A stretch of DNA of 64,000 nucleotides from Collinsella sp944321445 (GTDB lineage: Bacteria > Actinomycetota > Coriobacteriia > Coriobacteriales > Coriobacteriaceae). Of this stretch, positions 8,285-16,184 are shown piece after piece. Under the pieces are notes generated by a model. It ran no database searches. It was not told the DNA's origin and saw only the letters and a program-made list of their open reading frames with translations. The stretch lies in the NCBI RefSeq assembly GCF_030371825.1, contig NZ_JAUDDM010000002.1, one strand, 5' to 3'. The position numbers were made by a program, and so were the translations under genes. Positions within the stretch are counted from its first letter, which is position 1. Each line of letters starts with the position of its first letter.

Positions 8285-9334
8285 ATGCCCAACGAACGCA
8301 GCTACGAGACCGCGCTTGAGCGCAGCAACCAGATTCGCGCCGACCTGGCGGAAAACCCCGGCAAGTACACCATGCTCACCGGCGACCGCCCCACCGGTCG
8401 GCTGCACCTGGGCCATTACTTCGGCACCCTCAAGGGCCGCGTTGAGCTGCAGAACATGGGCGTGAACACGAGCGTGCTCATCGCCGACTACCAGGTAATC
8501 ACCGACCGCGATACCACCGAGCACATCCAGGACAACGTGTACAACATGGTCATGGACTACCTCGCCTGCGGTATCGACCCCGAACGCACGATGATCTACG
8601 CGCACTCCGCCGTGCCGGCGTGCAACCAGCTCATGCTGCCGTTCCTGTCGCTCGTGTCCGAGGCCGAGCTGCAGCGCAACCCCACCGTCAAGGCCGAGAT
8701 GGAGGCGTCGGGCCACGAGCTCACCGGCCTTCTGCTCACCTACCCGGTGCATCAGGCCTGCGACATCCTGTTCTGCAAGGGCAACGTTGTGCCCGTCGGT
8801 CGCGACCAGCTGCCGCACATCGAGCTCACGCGCCTCATCGCCCGCCGCTTCAACAACCGCTACGGGCGTGTGTTCCCCGAGGTCGACGCGCTGCTGTCCG
8901 ACACGCCGCTGCTGCCAGGCCTCGACGGCCGCAAGATGAGCAAGAGCTACGGCAACGCCATCTCGATTTCCATGACGCCGGAGGAGACCGCCAAGCGCAT
9001 CAAGAAGAGCCAGACCGACTCCGAGCGCATGATCACCTTTGACCCCGAGAACCGCCCCGGCGTGTCCGGCCTGCTGTCCACCGCTGCCATCTGCACCGGC
9101 CGCAGCGAGGTCGAGATCGCCGAAGAGATCGGCATGGGCGGCTCCGGCCAACTGAAGAAGTACGTGACTGAAGCCGTGAACAGCTACTTCGAGCCCATCC
9201 GCGAGCGCCGTCACCAGTTTGAGAACGACCTCGACTACGTGAGGGACGTGCTCGCCGAGGGCAACCGCCGCGCCAACGAGATCGCCGAGACAACGCTTTC
9301 CGAGGTCCGCGAGGCTATGGGGATGGTGTATTAG
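8285..9334 (+). CDS. trpS: Tryptophanyl-tRNA synthetase
   Basis: Class I aminoacyl-tRNA synthetase charging tRNA-Trp. The 349-residue protein has the HIGH-type motif HLGHY at residues 41-45 and the KMSKS loop at about residues 217-221, preceded by DGRK. Length and motif spacing fit TrpS. AAGGAG precedes the ATG at 8285, and the gene starts ten bases after the glycosyl-carrier transferase. A perfect hairpin follows the stop. Confidence 0.96.
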   Translation: MPNERSYETALERSNQIRADLAENPGKYTMLTGDRPTGRLHLGHYFGTLKGRVELQNMGVNTSVLIADYQVITDRDTTEHIQDNVYNMVMDYLACGIDPERTMIYAHSAVPACNQLMLPFLSLVSEAELQRNPTVKAEMEASGHELTGLLLTYPVHQACDILFCKGNVVPVGRDQLPHIELTRLIARRFNNRYGRVFPEVDALLSDTPLLPGLDGRKMSKSYGNAISISMTPEETAKRIKKSQTDSERMITFDPENRPGVSGLLSTAAICTGRSEVEIAEEIGMGGSGQLKKYVTEAVNSYFEPIRERRHQFENDLDYVRDVLAEGNRRANEIAETTLSEVREAMGMVY

Positions 9335-9364
9335 AGTTCCGGCGTTCTACTGAACGCCGGAACT
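9335..9364 (+). terminator. Hairpin terminator after trpS
   Basis: AGTTCCGGCGTTC (9335-9347) pairs perfectly with 9352-9364 across the loop TACT, starting at the base after the trpS stop. Only TT follows, so it is not a classic U-tract terminator, but its position suggests a 3'-end function. Confidence 0.7.
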
Positions 9365-9520
9365 TGGTCGACGCTGCGCGGCGGCCAGCCGGGCATCTTG
9401 CCCCTCAATCGTCGGGCGCGGGCAGAAGCCCTGCGCCCTCCTCTTTCAGGGCAATCTGCTCCGGCTGGCCGCCGCTCGCTGACTGAGTACTCGACCTGCA
9501 GGTCACCACTGCTGACTTTT

Positions 9521-9553
9521 TGGCGTCTCTCACCCCCGTCCCCAGAGACGCCA
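9521..9553. repeat. Variable-arm hairpin, CCCCGTCCCC loop
   Basis: TGGCGTCTCT (9521-9530) pairs perfectly with AGAGACGCCA (9544-9553). The loop CACCCCCGTCCCC matches the loop of the hairpin at 35151, whose arms differ at one position type (GGCTTCTCT). It lies in the 260-bp gap before the HAD gene; nothing else is seen in that gap. Confidence 0.7.
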
Positions 9554-9594
9554 CGTAGAGACACTGAGTTGCGGGCTGCATGAAGGAGATGGCC

Positions 9595-10437
9595 ATGTAT
9601 AGGCTCATTGCGAGCGATATGGATGAGACGTTTTTGGGCGAGGGACACATCGTGCCGCCGGCGAACGTTGCGGCACTTGAGCGCCTGCGCGAGCTTGGAG
9701 TGCTGTTTGTTCCGAGCTCTGGCCGTCCGTACCGCTCCATCATGGCGAGCCTTGCCGACATCGACCCGGCGCTGTTGGCCGGCAGCTACGTCATCTCCTA
9801 CAACGGCGGCTTCATCAACCGCTACGGTGACGAGACCCCGCTGCTGCGCACCGTTATGGACCGCGACGTCCTGCGCTGGCTGTACGACTATGCCGTCGAA
9901 CGCCGCATCTGCATGCACGTCTACACCGAAAGCGGTCGCATCCTCACGCAATTCGTGAACGACGTCGAGCGCAGCTACATCGAGAACCTCTCCGACATCG
10001 AAGAGCTCCCCGACGATGCCGACGCCATCGGGGCAGCAGGTGGCGAGGAGTTCCCCAAGATCATCTTCATGGACCCGGATTTCTCGAAAATGAAGGCACT
10101 GGGCGCCAAGCTTCGCCCCGAGCTCGACCCCGCGCTCGTGGACATCACGTACTCCTCGAACCGCTACGTGGAGTTTGTCCCCCACGACGTGAACAAGGGC
10201 ACGGGTCTGGCGCACCTGGCCGAGCTACTGGGTATCGACATGGCAGACACCATCGGCATCGGCGATTCGGAAAACGACTTGGCCATGATCCAGGCGGCCG
10301 GACTCGGCGTGGGCGTGGCAAACGTCTCGGACGGAACGCGCCCCTTCTGCGACATGGTGCTCGACACCACAGCGGACGACGGCGCCCTTCCCGAGCTGCT
10401 GAAGCGCGTTATCGAACCGGAGCATAACGCGTGGTAG
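9595..10437 (+). CDS. HAD-superfamily hydrolase, Cof type (IIB)
   Basis: A 280-residue phosphatase of the Cof/YidA subfamily acting on small phosphorylated metabolites. Motif I is DMDET at residues 8-12 (nucleophile D8, acid D10), motif II lies in FVPSSGR, the motif III lysine is in VNKGTG, and motif IV is GIGDSENDL. The large middle cap is the IIB type. The start at 9595 has AAGGAG six bases upstream; two earlier in-frame ATGs (9580, 9589) overlap that site. The substrate cannot be read from the sequence. Confidence 0.9.
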   Translation: MYRLIASDMDETFLGEGHIVPPANVAALERLRELGVLFVPSSGRPYRSIMASLADIDPALLAGSYVISYNGGFINRYGDETPLLRTVMDRDVLRWLYDYAVERRICMHVYTESGRILTQFVNDVERSYIENLSDIEELPDDADAIGAAGGEEFPKIIFMDPDFSKMKALGAKLRPELDPALVDITYSSNRYVEFVPHDVNKGTGLAHLAELLGIDMADTIGIGDSENDLAMIQAAGLGVGVANVSDGTRPFCDMVLDTTADDGALPELLKRVIEPEHNAW

Positions 10438-10467
10438 ACCGCAGGTTTCGGCATCGCGACCTCGCTA

Positions 10468-10513
10468 CATGAAGACGCCCCGTAACCCAACTGGGTAACG
10501 GGGCGTCTTCATG
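10468..10513 (+). terminator. Hairpin terminator after the HAD gene
   Basis: CATGAAGACGCCCCG (10468-10482) pairs perfectly with 10499-10513, with further CCCA/TGGG pairing inside. It is a very stable stem 30 bases after the stop. There is no T run. Confidence 0.7.
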
Positions 10514-10761
10514 TACAACGTTGATCGCACAGAGGGGAGGGATGCAATCAAACTCGGCGGAGCGACCATTATTTCATCGCCTGCAGTCTGCTCCGTCGCT
10601 GAGTTAACTATAGTAAACTGATAGGAAGTTGCGTGCGAGAATGATGGGCTTCACACCCTCTCCATAAGTTAGCCTTAGGTAACCATTGTGTGCAGGCGCA
10701 GGCTGCCTTGCCCAAGCGTGCTACCATCGATGCAGCGAACCCCTATGAAGCAGGAGGCACC

Positions 10762-11094
10762 ATGGCAGAATCGGCGGAGCGCGCGGGCTTCTTTGCACGC
10801 GTGTACGAAACGGTCGAGCAGATTCCCGAGGGGTTTGTAGCCACCTATGGGCAGATCGCCAAGCTTATCGGCGAGCCGCGACGCGCCCGCTACGTCGGCT
10901 ACGCCCTGCACTCCAATCCTCGCCCGGGCGAGATCCCGTGCCACCGCGTCGTGTTCGCCGACGGGCGCATCTGCGAGGGTTTCGCCTTCGGAGGGCCCGA
11001 GGTGCAGCGTGCCCTGCTGGAAGAAGAGGGCGTCGCCTTTCGCGACGACACGCACGTGGACCTCGATATCAGCCGCTGGCCCGCCGGACTGTAG
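10762..11094 (+). CDS. MGMT-family DNA alkyltransferase-like protein, single domain
   Basis: A 110-residue protein made only of the Ogt/MGMT C-terminal DNA-binding domain. It contains the winged-helix start YETVEQIPEGFVATYGQIA and the active-site motif IPCHRVVFADG. Stand-alone short relatives (ATL proteins) usually have Trp in place of the acceptor Cys; here the Cys is kept, so methyl transfer remains possible. GCAGGAGG precedes the ATG at 10762. A possible -10 (TATAGT, 10609-10614) lies in the 250-bp gap upstream. A full-length Ogt is encoded separately at 20885. Confidence 0.85.
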   Translation: MAESAERAGFFARVYETVEQIPEGFVATYGQIAKLIGEPRRARYVGYALHSNPRPGEIPCHRVVFADGRICEGFAFGGPEVQRALLEEEGVAFRDDTHVDLDISRWPAGL

Positions 11095-11138
11095 CCAAGG
11101 GCGCCCCCGCGTCTCGGCGTTTCCCCAGGATGAACTTC

Positions 11139-11281
11139 TTACGTAGGCGTTGTGTATGGGTTTTAGGGCATCGGCCGAGTAGACACGACCACGCAAGTGA
11201 ATAAAACGCCAGATAGAGCACGTGCACATAATTCGGGCTACTTCGCATGTCGGCCAAAACCCATACACGACGCCTTCGTAA
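11139..11281. repeat. 143-bp element with 26-bp imperfect terminal inverted repeats
   Basis: The 26 bases at 11139-11164 (starting TTACGTAGGCG) match the reverse complement of 11256-11281 at 24 positions, separated by 91 bp. There is no open frame of note inside. It lies between converging genes and looks like a MITE or a very large hairpin; only one copy is in the window. Confidence 0.6.
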
Positions 11282-11376
11282 AACATTAATACCGCTCCGG
11301 GCCCGCGGGATTACAGGGTTTTTGGCTCCACAGACGGCATCAGGACTCGTTTTTCATGCCCGGCGCCGGGCCGAGG

Positions 11377-12099
11377 CTACGTTTGCGACGTTACTCCCCC
11401 ATTCTGCGACGGCGCATCCAAAAACAGCGGCACAGCAACCTTCGTATAGAGCGCCAGCCAAATGAGCGAAGCGCAAAAGCCGCCCAGCACGTCGGACGCA
11501 TAATGGACTCCCAGATAGATTCGACTGATGCCTACCAGCACAGGCAGTGCACAAAACACGACGGTGAGCAGCGCGCGCCGACGGCGATCGCTCTCATAGC
11601 GCCACACATACCATGCCAGCAGGCCGAAGAACGCGCATGCCGCCATGGAGTGCCCTGAAGGAAAGCTGAACCCGTGCTCGACCACCAGGGCGATCCCCTC
11701 GGGCCGTGGGCGCTGAACCAAGAGTTTGGCCAGCCCGTTCACGAGCGTCACAAGGCCAACGTTGACCGCACAGCACCACATCAGTCGGCGTCGGGACGCA
11801 ACTGCGGCAATCAGCAGCAGCATCACGATGACGACCACCGGCGTCGCCAGCGCAGAGAACGCCTCCATGATGGGCGTGAGCCAGTCGGCACGCAAATGGT
11901 CGACGATAAGCCAATGCGCCCAGGTATCGATGCGCACGGCCTCGCCGCGCAGCACCTCGGACAACAGCAGCAAAAAGACCGCAAGGCACACTGCGACAAG
12001 CACGAGCGCACGGTGCGCGACGAGCAGCTCGCCCAGCTGCGCCAGTACGGTACGCGGTTCGCGACGTGCGCTCTTGTGCTCGGTGTTCGTGTCTTTCAC
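11377..12099 (-). CDS. PAP2-family membrane phosphatase
   Basis: A 240-residue integral membrane protein with six hydrophobic segments and the three acid-phosphatase motifs: KLLVQRPRP, PSGHS and SRIYLGVHYASD. Family members dephosphorylate phosphatidylglycerol phosphate or undecaprenyl pyrophosphate at the outer face; which lipid is used here is not clear. The start is a GTG with GGAG about eight bases upstream. It reads divergently from the UvrX/YolD operon. Confidence 0.9.
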   Translation of the reverse strand: MKDTNTEHKSARREPRTVLAQLGELLVAHRALVLVAVCLAVFLLLLSEVLRGEAVRIDTWAHWLIVDHLRADWLTPIMEAFSALATPVVVIVMLLLIAAVASRRRLMWCCAVNVGLVTLVNGLAKLLVQRPRPEGIALVVEHGFSFPSGHSMAACAFFGLLAWYVWRYESDRRRRALLTVVFCALPVLVGISRIYLGVHYASDVLGGFCASLIWLALYTKVAVPLFLDAPSQNGGVTSQT

Positions 12100-12160
12100 G
12101 TTGCCGCTCCCTTCGCTTCGCTCCGTCCATTGTACCCACGCCTCGCGCCTTCCTGCGCGT

Positions 12161-12190
12161 TTGACAGATGTCCGCGCCAGACCGTATTAT
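12161..12190 (+). promoter_or_regulatory. Promoter of the polymerase-YolD operon
   Basis: TTGACA (12161-12166), an 18-base spacer and TATTAT (12185-12190) form a near-consensus housekeeping promoter. The LexA-type boxes begin on the next base, so repressor binding would cover the start site. Confidence 0.8.
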
Positions 12191-12219
12191 CGAACAGACG
12201 TTCATAGAACATGTGTTTG
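12191..12219. promoter_or_regulatory. Two tandem LexA/DinR boxes
   Basis: CGAACAGACGTTCA (12191-12204) and AGAACATGTGTTTG (12206-12219) each match the Gram-positive SOS operator CGAACRNRYGTTYG with one terminal mismatch. Their centres are 15 bp apart, just downstream of the -10. This predicts DNA-damage induction of the operon. Confidence 0.8.
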
Positions 12220-12235
12220 TAGAAAGGAGGGCGCC

Positions 12236-13819
12236 GTGGAGCAGGCTGCCGCAGACCAGCGCATCTACCTGTGCATCGACCTCAAGACGTTTTACGCGTC
12301 GGTGGAATGCGCCGACCGCGGGCGCGACACGCTCACCTGCAACCTGGTGGTGGCCGACCCCGACCGCGGGCGCACCACCATCTGCCTGGCCGTGTCTGCC
12401 GCCATGAAGAAGCTCGGCGTGCGCAACCGCTGCCGCATGTTCGACATCCCGGAAAACATCGACTACATCGTGGCCAAACCGCGCATGCGCCACTACATGG
12501 AGGTCTCCGCGAAAATCTACAGCATCTACCTGGAGTTCGTGAGCCCCGATGACATCCACGTCTACTCCATCGACGAATGCTTCATCGACGCGACGCCCTA
12601 CCTGACGCTGTACCACACCACGCCGCGCGCGTTCGCCCGCGAGCTCATGGACGCGGTGTTCACGCGCTGCGGCATCCGCGCCACAGCGGGCATCGGCACG
12701 AACCTGTTTTTGGCCAAGGTCGCGCTCGACATCACGGCTAAGCACGTGGACGACGGTATCGGGTACCTGGACGAGCAACGGTTCCGCGAGCAAATATGGC
12801 GACATCGGCCCATCACGGACATATGGGGCATCGGCCCGGGCATCGCCGCGCGGCTGGCCAAGTACGGCGCGCAGGACCTCATGGGCGTCGCAGCTCTTGA
12901 CGAGGACTTGCTGTACCGCGAGTTCGGCGTGACGGCTGAATACCTCATCGATCACGCGCACGGCGTCGAGCCCTGCACCATCGCCGAAATCCACGCCTAC
13001 AAGCCCGAGGCGACCTCCATCGCAAGCGGCCAGGTCCTGCCGCGCAACTATACCTACGAAGAGGCGCGGATCGTGCTGCGCGAGATGGTGGACTCGTCTG
13101 TGCTTGATTTGGTGGACAAGCATGCGGTGTGTGACGGCATATCGCTCTATGTGGGCTACGCGAGCGATCGGCGCGACCTTGCGCGCCTGGGCGCAAGTGG
13201 CAACGCACGCGCCGCTGACTGCACGTCCGCGCCCACCGCTGACGGCTCCACCGTGCGCGAACAGGCCGAACAGCGGCGGGCCACACTCGAAGACGAGCAG
13301 ATCGGGGCACAGCGGCGCCGGCGCGATGGCGCTCGTGCGGTCGCGCCCGCCGAAAGCGGCTACCAGGCAACAGAGGTCCGCCAAGCACAGGCGCGCGGGG
13401 TGCAGCGGCGCGATGCGGACACCGGACAGCCGGCGCTCTTTGTGGGCGAGCACGGGACGCGGGCCGTCCGCGGAAAGCGCATCTACGGGTATACAGAGGC
13501 CTCGCGCAAGCTGGGCGAGCGCACGAATTCGTTCAAGCGGCTCATGGCTCGCTTCGATGCCCTGTACCGCGAGATCGTTGACCCCGCACGGCCCATCAAG
13601 CGCGTCAACATCGGCTTCGCGGGCCTTATGCCCGAAGAGTTCGCCACAAGCGATCTGTTCCGCGACGAGGCGGCCGAGCAAGCCGAGCACGACCTTGCCG
13701 AGGCTGTGCTCGCCGTGCGCGAACGCTATGGGAAAAACTCGCTGCTGCGCGGCACGAGCTACAAGCAGGGTGCCACGGGGCGAGAACGAAACGAGCAGGT
13801 AGGAGGACACCATGCCTAG
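12236..13819 (+). CDS. Y-family DNA polymerase, UvrX/UmuC type
   Basis: Translesion DNA polymerase. The 527 residues contain the palm motifs LCIDLKTFYASVEC (metal-binding Asp) and VYSIDECFID (paired acidic residues), the helix-hairpin-helix thumb IWGIGPGIAARLAKYG, and a little-finger domain. From about residue 318 to 410 an Arg/Ala/Gln/Glu-rich low-complexity stretch interrupts the little finger before GKRIYGYTEASRKL; UvrX relatives are nearer 410-420 residues. The start is a GTG at 12236 behind AAAGGAGG; the open frame upstream of it is non-coding. It overlaps yolD by eight bases and sits behind two LexA boxes. Confidence 0.92.
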   Translation: MEQAAADQRIYLCIDLKTFYASVECADRGRDTLTCNLVVADPDRGRTTICLAVSAAMKKLGVRNRCRMFDIPENIDYIVAKPRMRHYMEVSAKIYSIYLEFVSPDDIHVYSIDECFIDATPYLTLYHTTPRAFARELMDAVFTRCGIRATAGIGTNLFLAKVALDITAKHVDDGIGYLDEQRFREQIWRHRPITDIWGIGPGIAARLAKYGAQDLMGVAALDEDLLYREFGVTAEYLIDHAHGVEPCTIAEIHAYKPEATSIASGQVLPRNYTYEEARIVLREMVDSSVLDLVDKHAVCDGISLYVGYASDRRDLARLGASGNARAADCTSAPTADGSTVREQAEQRRATLEDEQIGAQRRRRDGARAVAPAESGYQATEVRQAQARGVQRRDADTGQPALFVGEHGTRAVRGKRIYGYTEASRKLGERTNSFKRLMARFDALYREIVDPARPIKRVNIGFAGLMPEEFATSDLFRDEAAEQAEHDLAEAVLAVRERYGKNSLLRGTSYKQGATGRERNEQVGGHHA

Positions 13820-14273
13820 CGGCCACAGCACGCATCGCATCGCATCGCCCTGGGGCGATCTCGAGCTCACCCCGGTTGAGCGCCCGCGTAACGCGCCGAG
13901 CGGCCCCGGCAACCCAGACCCTGCCCCGGCACGCTCCCCACGCCCGGAGCACCGTGCGGACGGACGACCGCGCGCAAGCCGCGCCGCCCAGTTCATGCCC
14001 TTCGCTGCGCTCACCGGCTACTACGACCTCGTGCGCGAGCAAGAGATCGTCACCGAACCGCGCCACGAGCTCACCGAAGAGGAGGCCGAAGAGCTCTCGC
14101 GCGCCATCCTGCAAACGCGCCGGGGAGACCTCATCCGCCTCACCTACTACGACCGCGGCGGCTACAAGACGCGCGCCGGCGTGGTGGAGGCGATTGACCC
14201 CGTGCGCCGCAGCCTGCGCTTGGGCCAGCAAGCCATCGCATTCGACGACATCTGGAAGCTCATCCGCGCCTAG
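13812..14273 (+). CDS. YolD-like protein
   Basis: A 153-residue protein. The first 55 residues are Pro/Arg-rich and probably disordered; the remainder (QFMPFAALTGYYDLVREQEI, then EEEAEELSRAI and a Sm-like strand region ending in DIWKLIRA) is the YolD domain. YolD genes accompany UvrX-type polymerases in Gram-positive bacteria and are thought to take the place of UmuD. The overlap with the polymerase gene and the shared SOS promoter support a functional pair. Confidence 0.88.
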   Translation: MPSGHSTHRIASPWGDLELTPVERPRNAPSGPGNPDPAPARSPRPEHRADGRPRASRAAQFMPFAALTGYYDLVREQEIVTEPRHELTEEEAEELSRAILQTRRGDLIRLTYYDRGGYKTRAGVVEAIDPVRRSLRLGQQAIAFDDIWKLIRA

Positions 14274-14291
14274 CAGCCAACCGTCTGGGAA

Positions 14292-14678
14292 CTACAGCTT
14301 GACGACGTAATACCCCGCATCGCGCACAGCCGTCTCATAAACATCCAAATCAATCGGATGCTTCGCGCGAACATGTGCGGTCTTGCTGGCCAAGTCGACC
14401 GTAGCCCATGTGCCCTCGATGGCGTTCAGCGCATTGGCGACGTTCGCGGCGCATCCTTCGCAACTCATGCCGCCAATGGGCAAATCAACCTCATAAGAGT
14501 AGTGTGTCTCGTCGGTATCAGCCACCTTGACTGAGCGGACCTTACGGCCGTCGACCCCATCCGTGCAGCAGCTCTCCCCTTTTGTGAGCCCGCCAATAGC
14601 GCGCCGCACGCCCACTACCAAACCTATTGCCACGATAACGAACACGATGATGTTTCCCGGCGTGAAGATATCGCCCAT
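14292..14678 (-). CDS. Small membrane-anchored HMA-domain (metal-binding) protein
   Basis: A 128-residue protein with an N-terminal membrane segment (about residues 9-27), a short linker containing a CC pair (ESCCTD), and a C-terminal heavy-metal-associated domain with the copper-type motif GMSCEGCAANV. It could pass Cu or another soft metal near the membrane, like the single-TM metal-chaperone proteins next to P-type ATPases, though no ATPase is adjacent. The start at 14678 has GAAGAGG upstream; the longer frame to 14777 has no ribosome binding site. Confidence 0.8.
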   Translation of the reverse strand: MGDIFTPGNIIVFVIVAIGLVVGVRRAIGGLTKGESCCTDGVDGRKVRSVKVADTDETHYSYEVDLPIGGMSCEGCAANVANALNAIEGTWATVDLASKTAHVRAKHPIDLDVYETAVRDAGYYVVKL

Positions 14679-14832
14679 ACCAGCCTCTTCTCCTTGACAC
14701 CGCGCCCAAATGCGAGCGTACGCGCAGCATCTAACGATGCTCCTTTCCCATACTCTACCCGAGAACATGCCATGCATCGCAAAAAAGTTCTATTTGTCTT
14801 ACTTTTTTCTTGACCAGGCGGGGCAGCCCGTA

Positions 14833-14854
14833 TAAGTTAGCACTGGGAAACTTA
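14833..14854. promoter_or_regulatory. Palindrome upstream of DUF3793-flavodoxin
   Basis: TAAGTT (14833-14838) and AACTTA (14849-14854) are inverted repeats ten bases apart, 33 bases before the DUF3793 ATG. Flavodoxins are often induced when iron is short, so this is a candidate metalloregulator site. That reading is inference. Confidence 0.35.
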
Positions 14855-14887
14855 TGAAGGCCCGTGCATGCCTTCCAAGGAGGAGCC

Positions 14888-15565
14888 ATGATCCGCACCA
14901 TCGACGAGACGACCCTCGAACGCACCATCGTGCGTCATTGCTCCCCTACGCTCGCCGGACTCAAACCCGCGAGCCTGTTCACCTTTCCCGGTGATTTTGT
15001 CAGCGACGGCGACGCCGCTAGCCGGCGTCTTCGCCTCCAGCAAGCCCTTCGCTCCTGCGCGGGCCAAATCGAATCCGCCGGACTCTCCATCCGCGTGCTC
15101 GCTTGGCGCTCGTGCGGCGCGCTCATCTACGTGTACCGTCCGCACGAACTGACGACCTATCTCGCCGATCCGCGCGCCGCTCTTCCACTTGCCCGCATCG
15201 GCTATCACGTCAGTTCTCTCGACGCATGCCTCAAGAAGCTTAGCGAACGCCTTTCCTCTATGGACGACGATACACGCCGCAGGCCATCCCATGCATCCGA
15301 GCCGTGTCCCTGCACGCAAGGCGGATGCTGTCGCGAGTTTCCCCATGAGCTCGGGTTTTTCCTTGGCTACCCCTACGCCGATGTCGAGGGCTTCATCGCG
15401 CACGGAGGTCGCAACTACCTCGCCGTCGGCCCTTGGAAAGTCTACGCGAACCTCGAAGGCACGCTTGCCATGTTCGAGCGCTTTCGTCAATGCGCCGACG
15501 AATTGCGGCGCGCACAGCAAGACGGATGCAGCCTCATGCAGCTCGCCGTCGCCACCTCTTGGTAA
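14888..15565 (+). CDS. DUF3793 family protein
   Basis: A 225-residue cytoplasmic protein matching DUF3793. Its landmarks are a Cys cluster (CPCTQGGCC) at about residues 140-148 followed by the family signature EFPHELGFFLGYP...DVEGFI and GPWKVYANLEGTLAMFERF. The function of the family is unknown, but it recurs next to flavodoxin genes and iron-transport genes in anaerobes, and a flavodoxin follows here after 46 bases. AAGGAGGAG precedes the ATG at 14888. Confidence 0.88.
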   Translation: MIRTIDETTLERTIVRHCSPTLAGLKPASLFTFPGDFVSDGDAASRRLRLQQALRSCAGQIESAGLSIRVLAWRSCGALIYVYRPHELTTYLADPRAALPLARIGYHVSSLDACLKKLSERLSSMDDDTRRRPSHASEPCPCTQGGCCREFPHELGFFLGYPYADVEGFIAHGGRNYLAVGPWKVYANLEGTLAMFERFRQCADELRRAQQDGCSLMQLAVATSW

Positions 15566-15611
15566 CGCGTCCGGAACCAACCGGACCTACAGCTCAACAG
15601 AAAGGATCATC

Positions 15612-16031
15612 ATGAGCAACATCGCAGTCGTTTTTTGGAGCGGCACTGGCAACACCGAGGCCATGGCGAACGCCGTGGCAGAAGGCGCTACCGCCAAGGG
15701 CGCCGAGGTCAAGGTCGTGCCGGCCGTCGATTTCGCCGCGGCAAACGTCGCCGACTTCGACGCCATCGCCTTCGGCTGCCCCGCAATGGGCGCTGAAGAG
15801 CTTGAAGAGGGCGAGTTCCAGCCCATGTGGGACGACGTCAAGCCCGAGCTTGCCGACAAGAAGATCGCCCTGTTCGGCAGCTACGATTGGGGCACCGGCG
15901 AGTGGATGGACACTTGGCGCGAGGATGCGGAGGACGCCGGCGCCAACGTGGTAGACACCGTCATCGCGAACAACGAACCCGACGATGACGCGCTTTCCGC
16001 CTGCTCCGAGCTGGGCGGTTCGCTGGCATAG
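15612..16031 (+). CDS. Flavodoxin
   Basis: A 139-residue short-chain flavodoxin that carries one FMN as a low-potential electron carrier. The phosphate-binding loop is WSGTGNTEAMA (residues 9-19), and the FMN-stacking region FGSYDWGTGEWM lies at about residues 94-105. The acidic composition is typical. AAAGGA precedes the ATG at 15612. It is co-transcribed with DUF3793 and followed by a strong terminator. Confidence 0.94.
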   Translation: MSNIAVVFWSGTGNTEAMANAVAEGATAKGAEVKVVPAVDFAAANVADFDAIAFGCPAMGAEELEEGEFQPMWDDVKPELADKKIALFGSYDWGTGEWMDTWREDAEDAGANVVDTVIANNEPDDDALSACSELGGSLA

Positions 16032-16060
16032 GTCTCTGGGCACAAGCTCTGCGCTGCATC

Positions 16061-16134
16061 AAACGGGGCGCGGTCGCTTCGCCGCAGCAGCTCTGGCTGC
16101 GCCGGCGCAAAGCGGCTGCGCCCCGTTTTTCTTG
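16061..16134 (+). terminator. Rho-independent terminator after flavodoxin
   Basis: AAACGGGGCGC (16061-16071) pairs with GCGCCCCGTTT (16118-16128), with further pairing inside, and the stem runs into TTTTTCTT. Confidence 0.85.
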
Positions 16135-16184
16135 AGTGGGCTGGGTACAATGGGTGCAACGCATCCGCAAACGAGAGGGGCACC

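Noticed and set aside
10655..10690. DtxR/IdeR-like box (GTTAGCCTTAGGTAAC) upstream of the MGMT gene
   Set aside because: The match to the TTAGGTTAGGCTAACCTAA consensus is poor once aligned, and the gene has no link to iron.
11726..12235. 170-residue N-terminal extension of the Y-family polymerase
   Set aside because: It would run antisense through the PAP2 gene and over the promoter and LexA boxes; homology begins at the GTG at 12236 behind AAAGGAGG.
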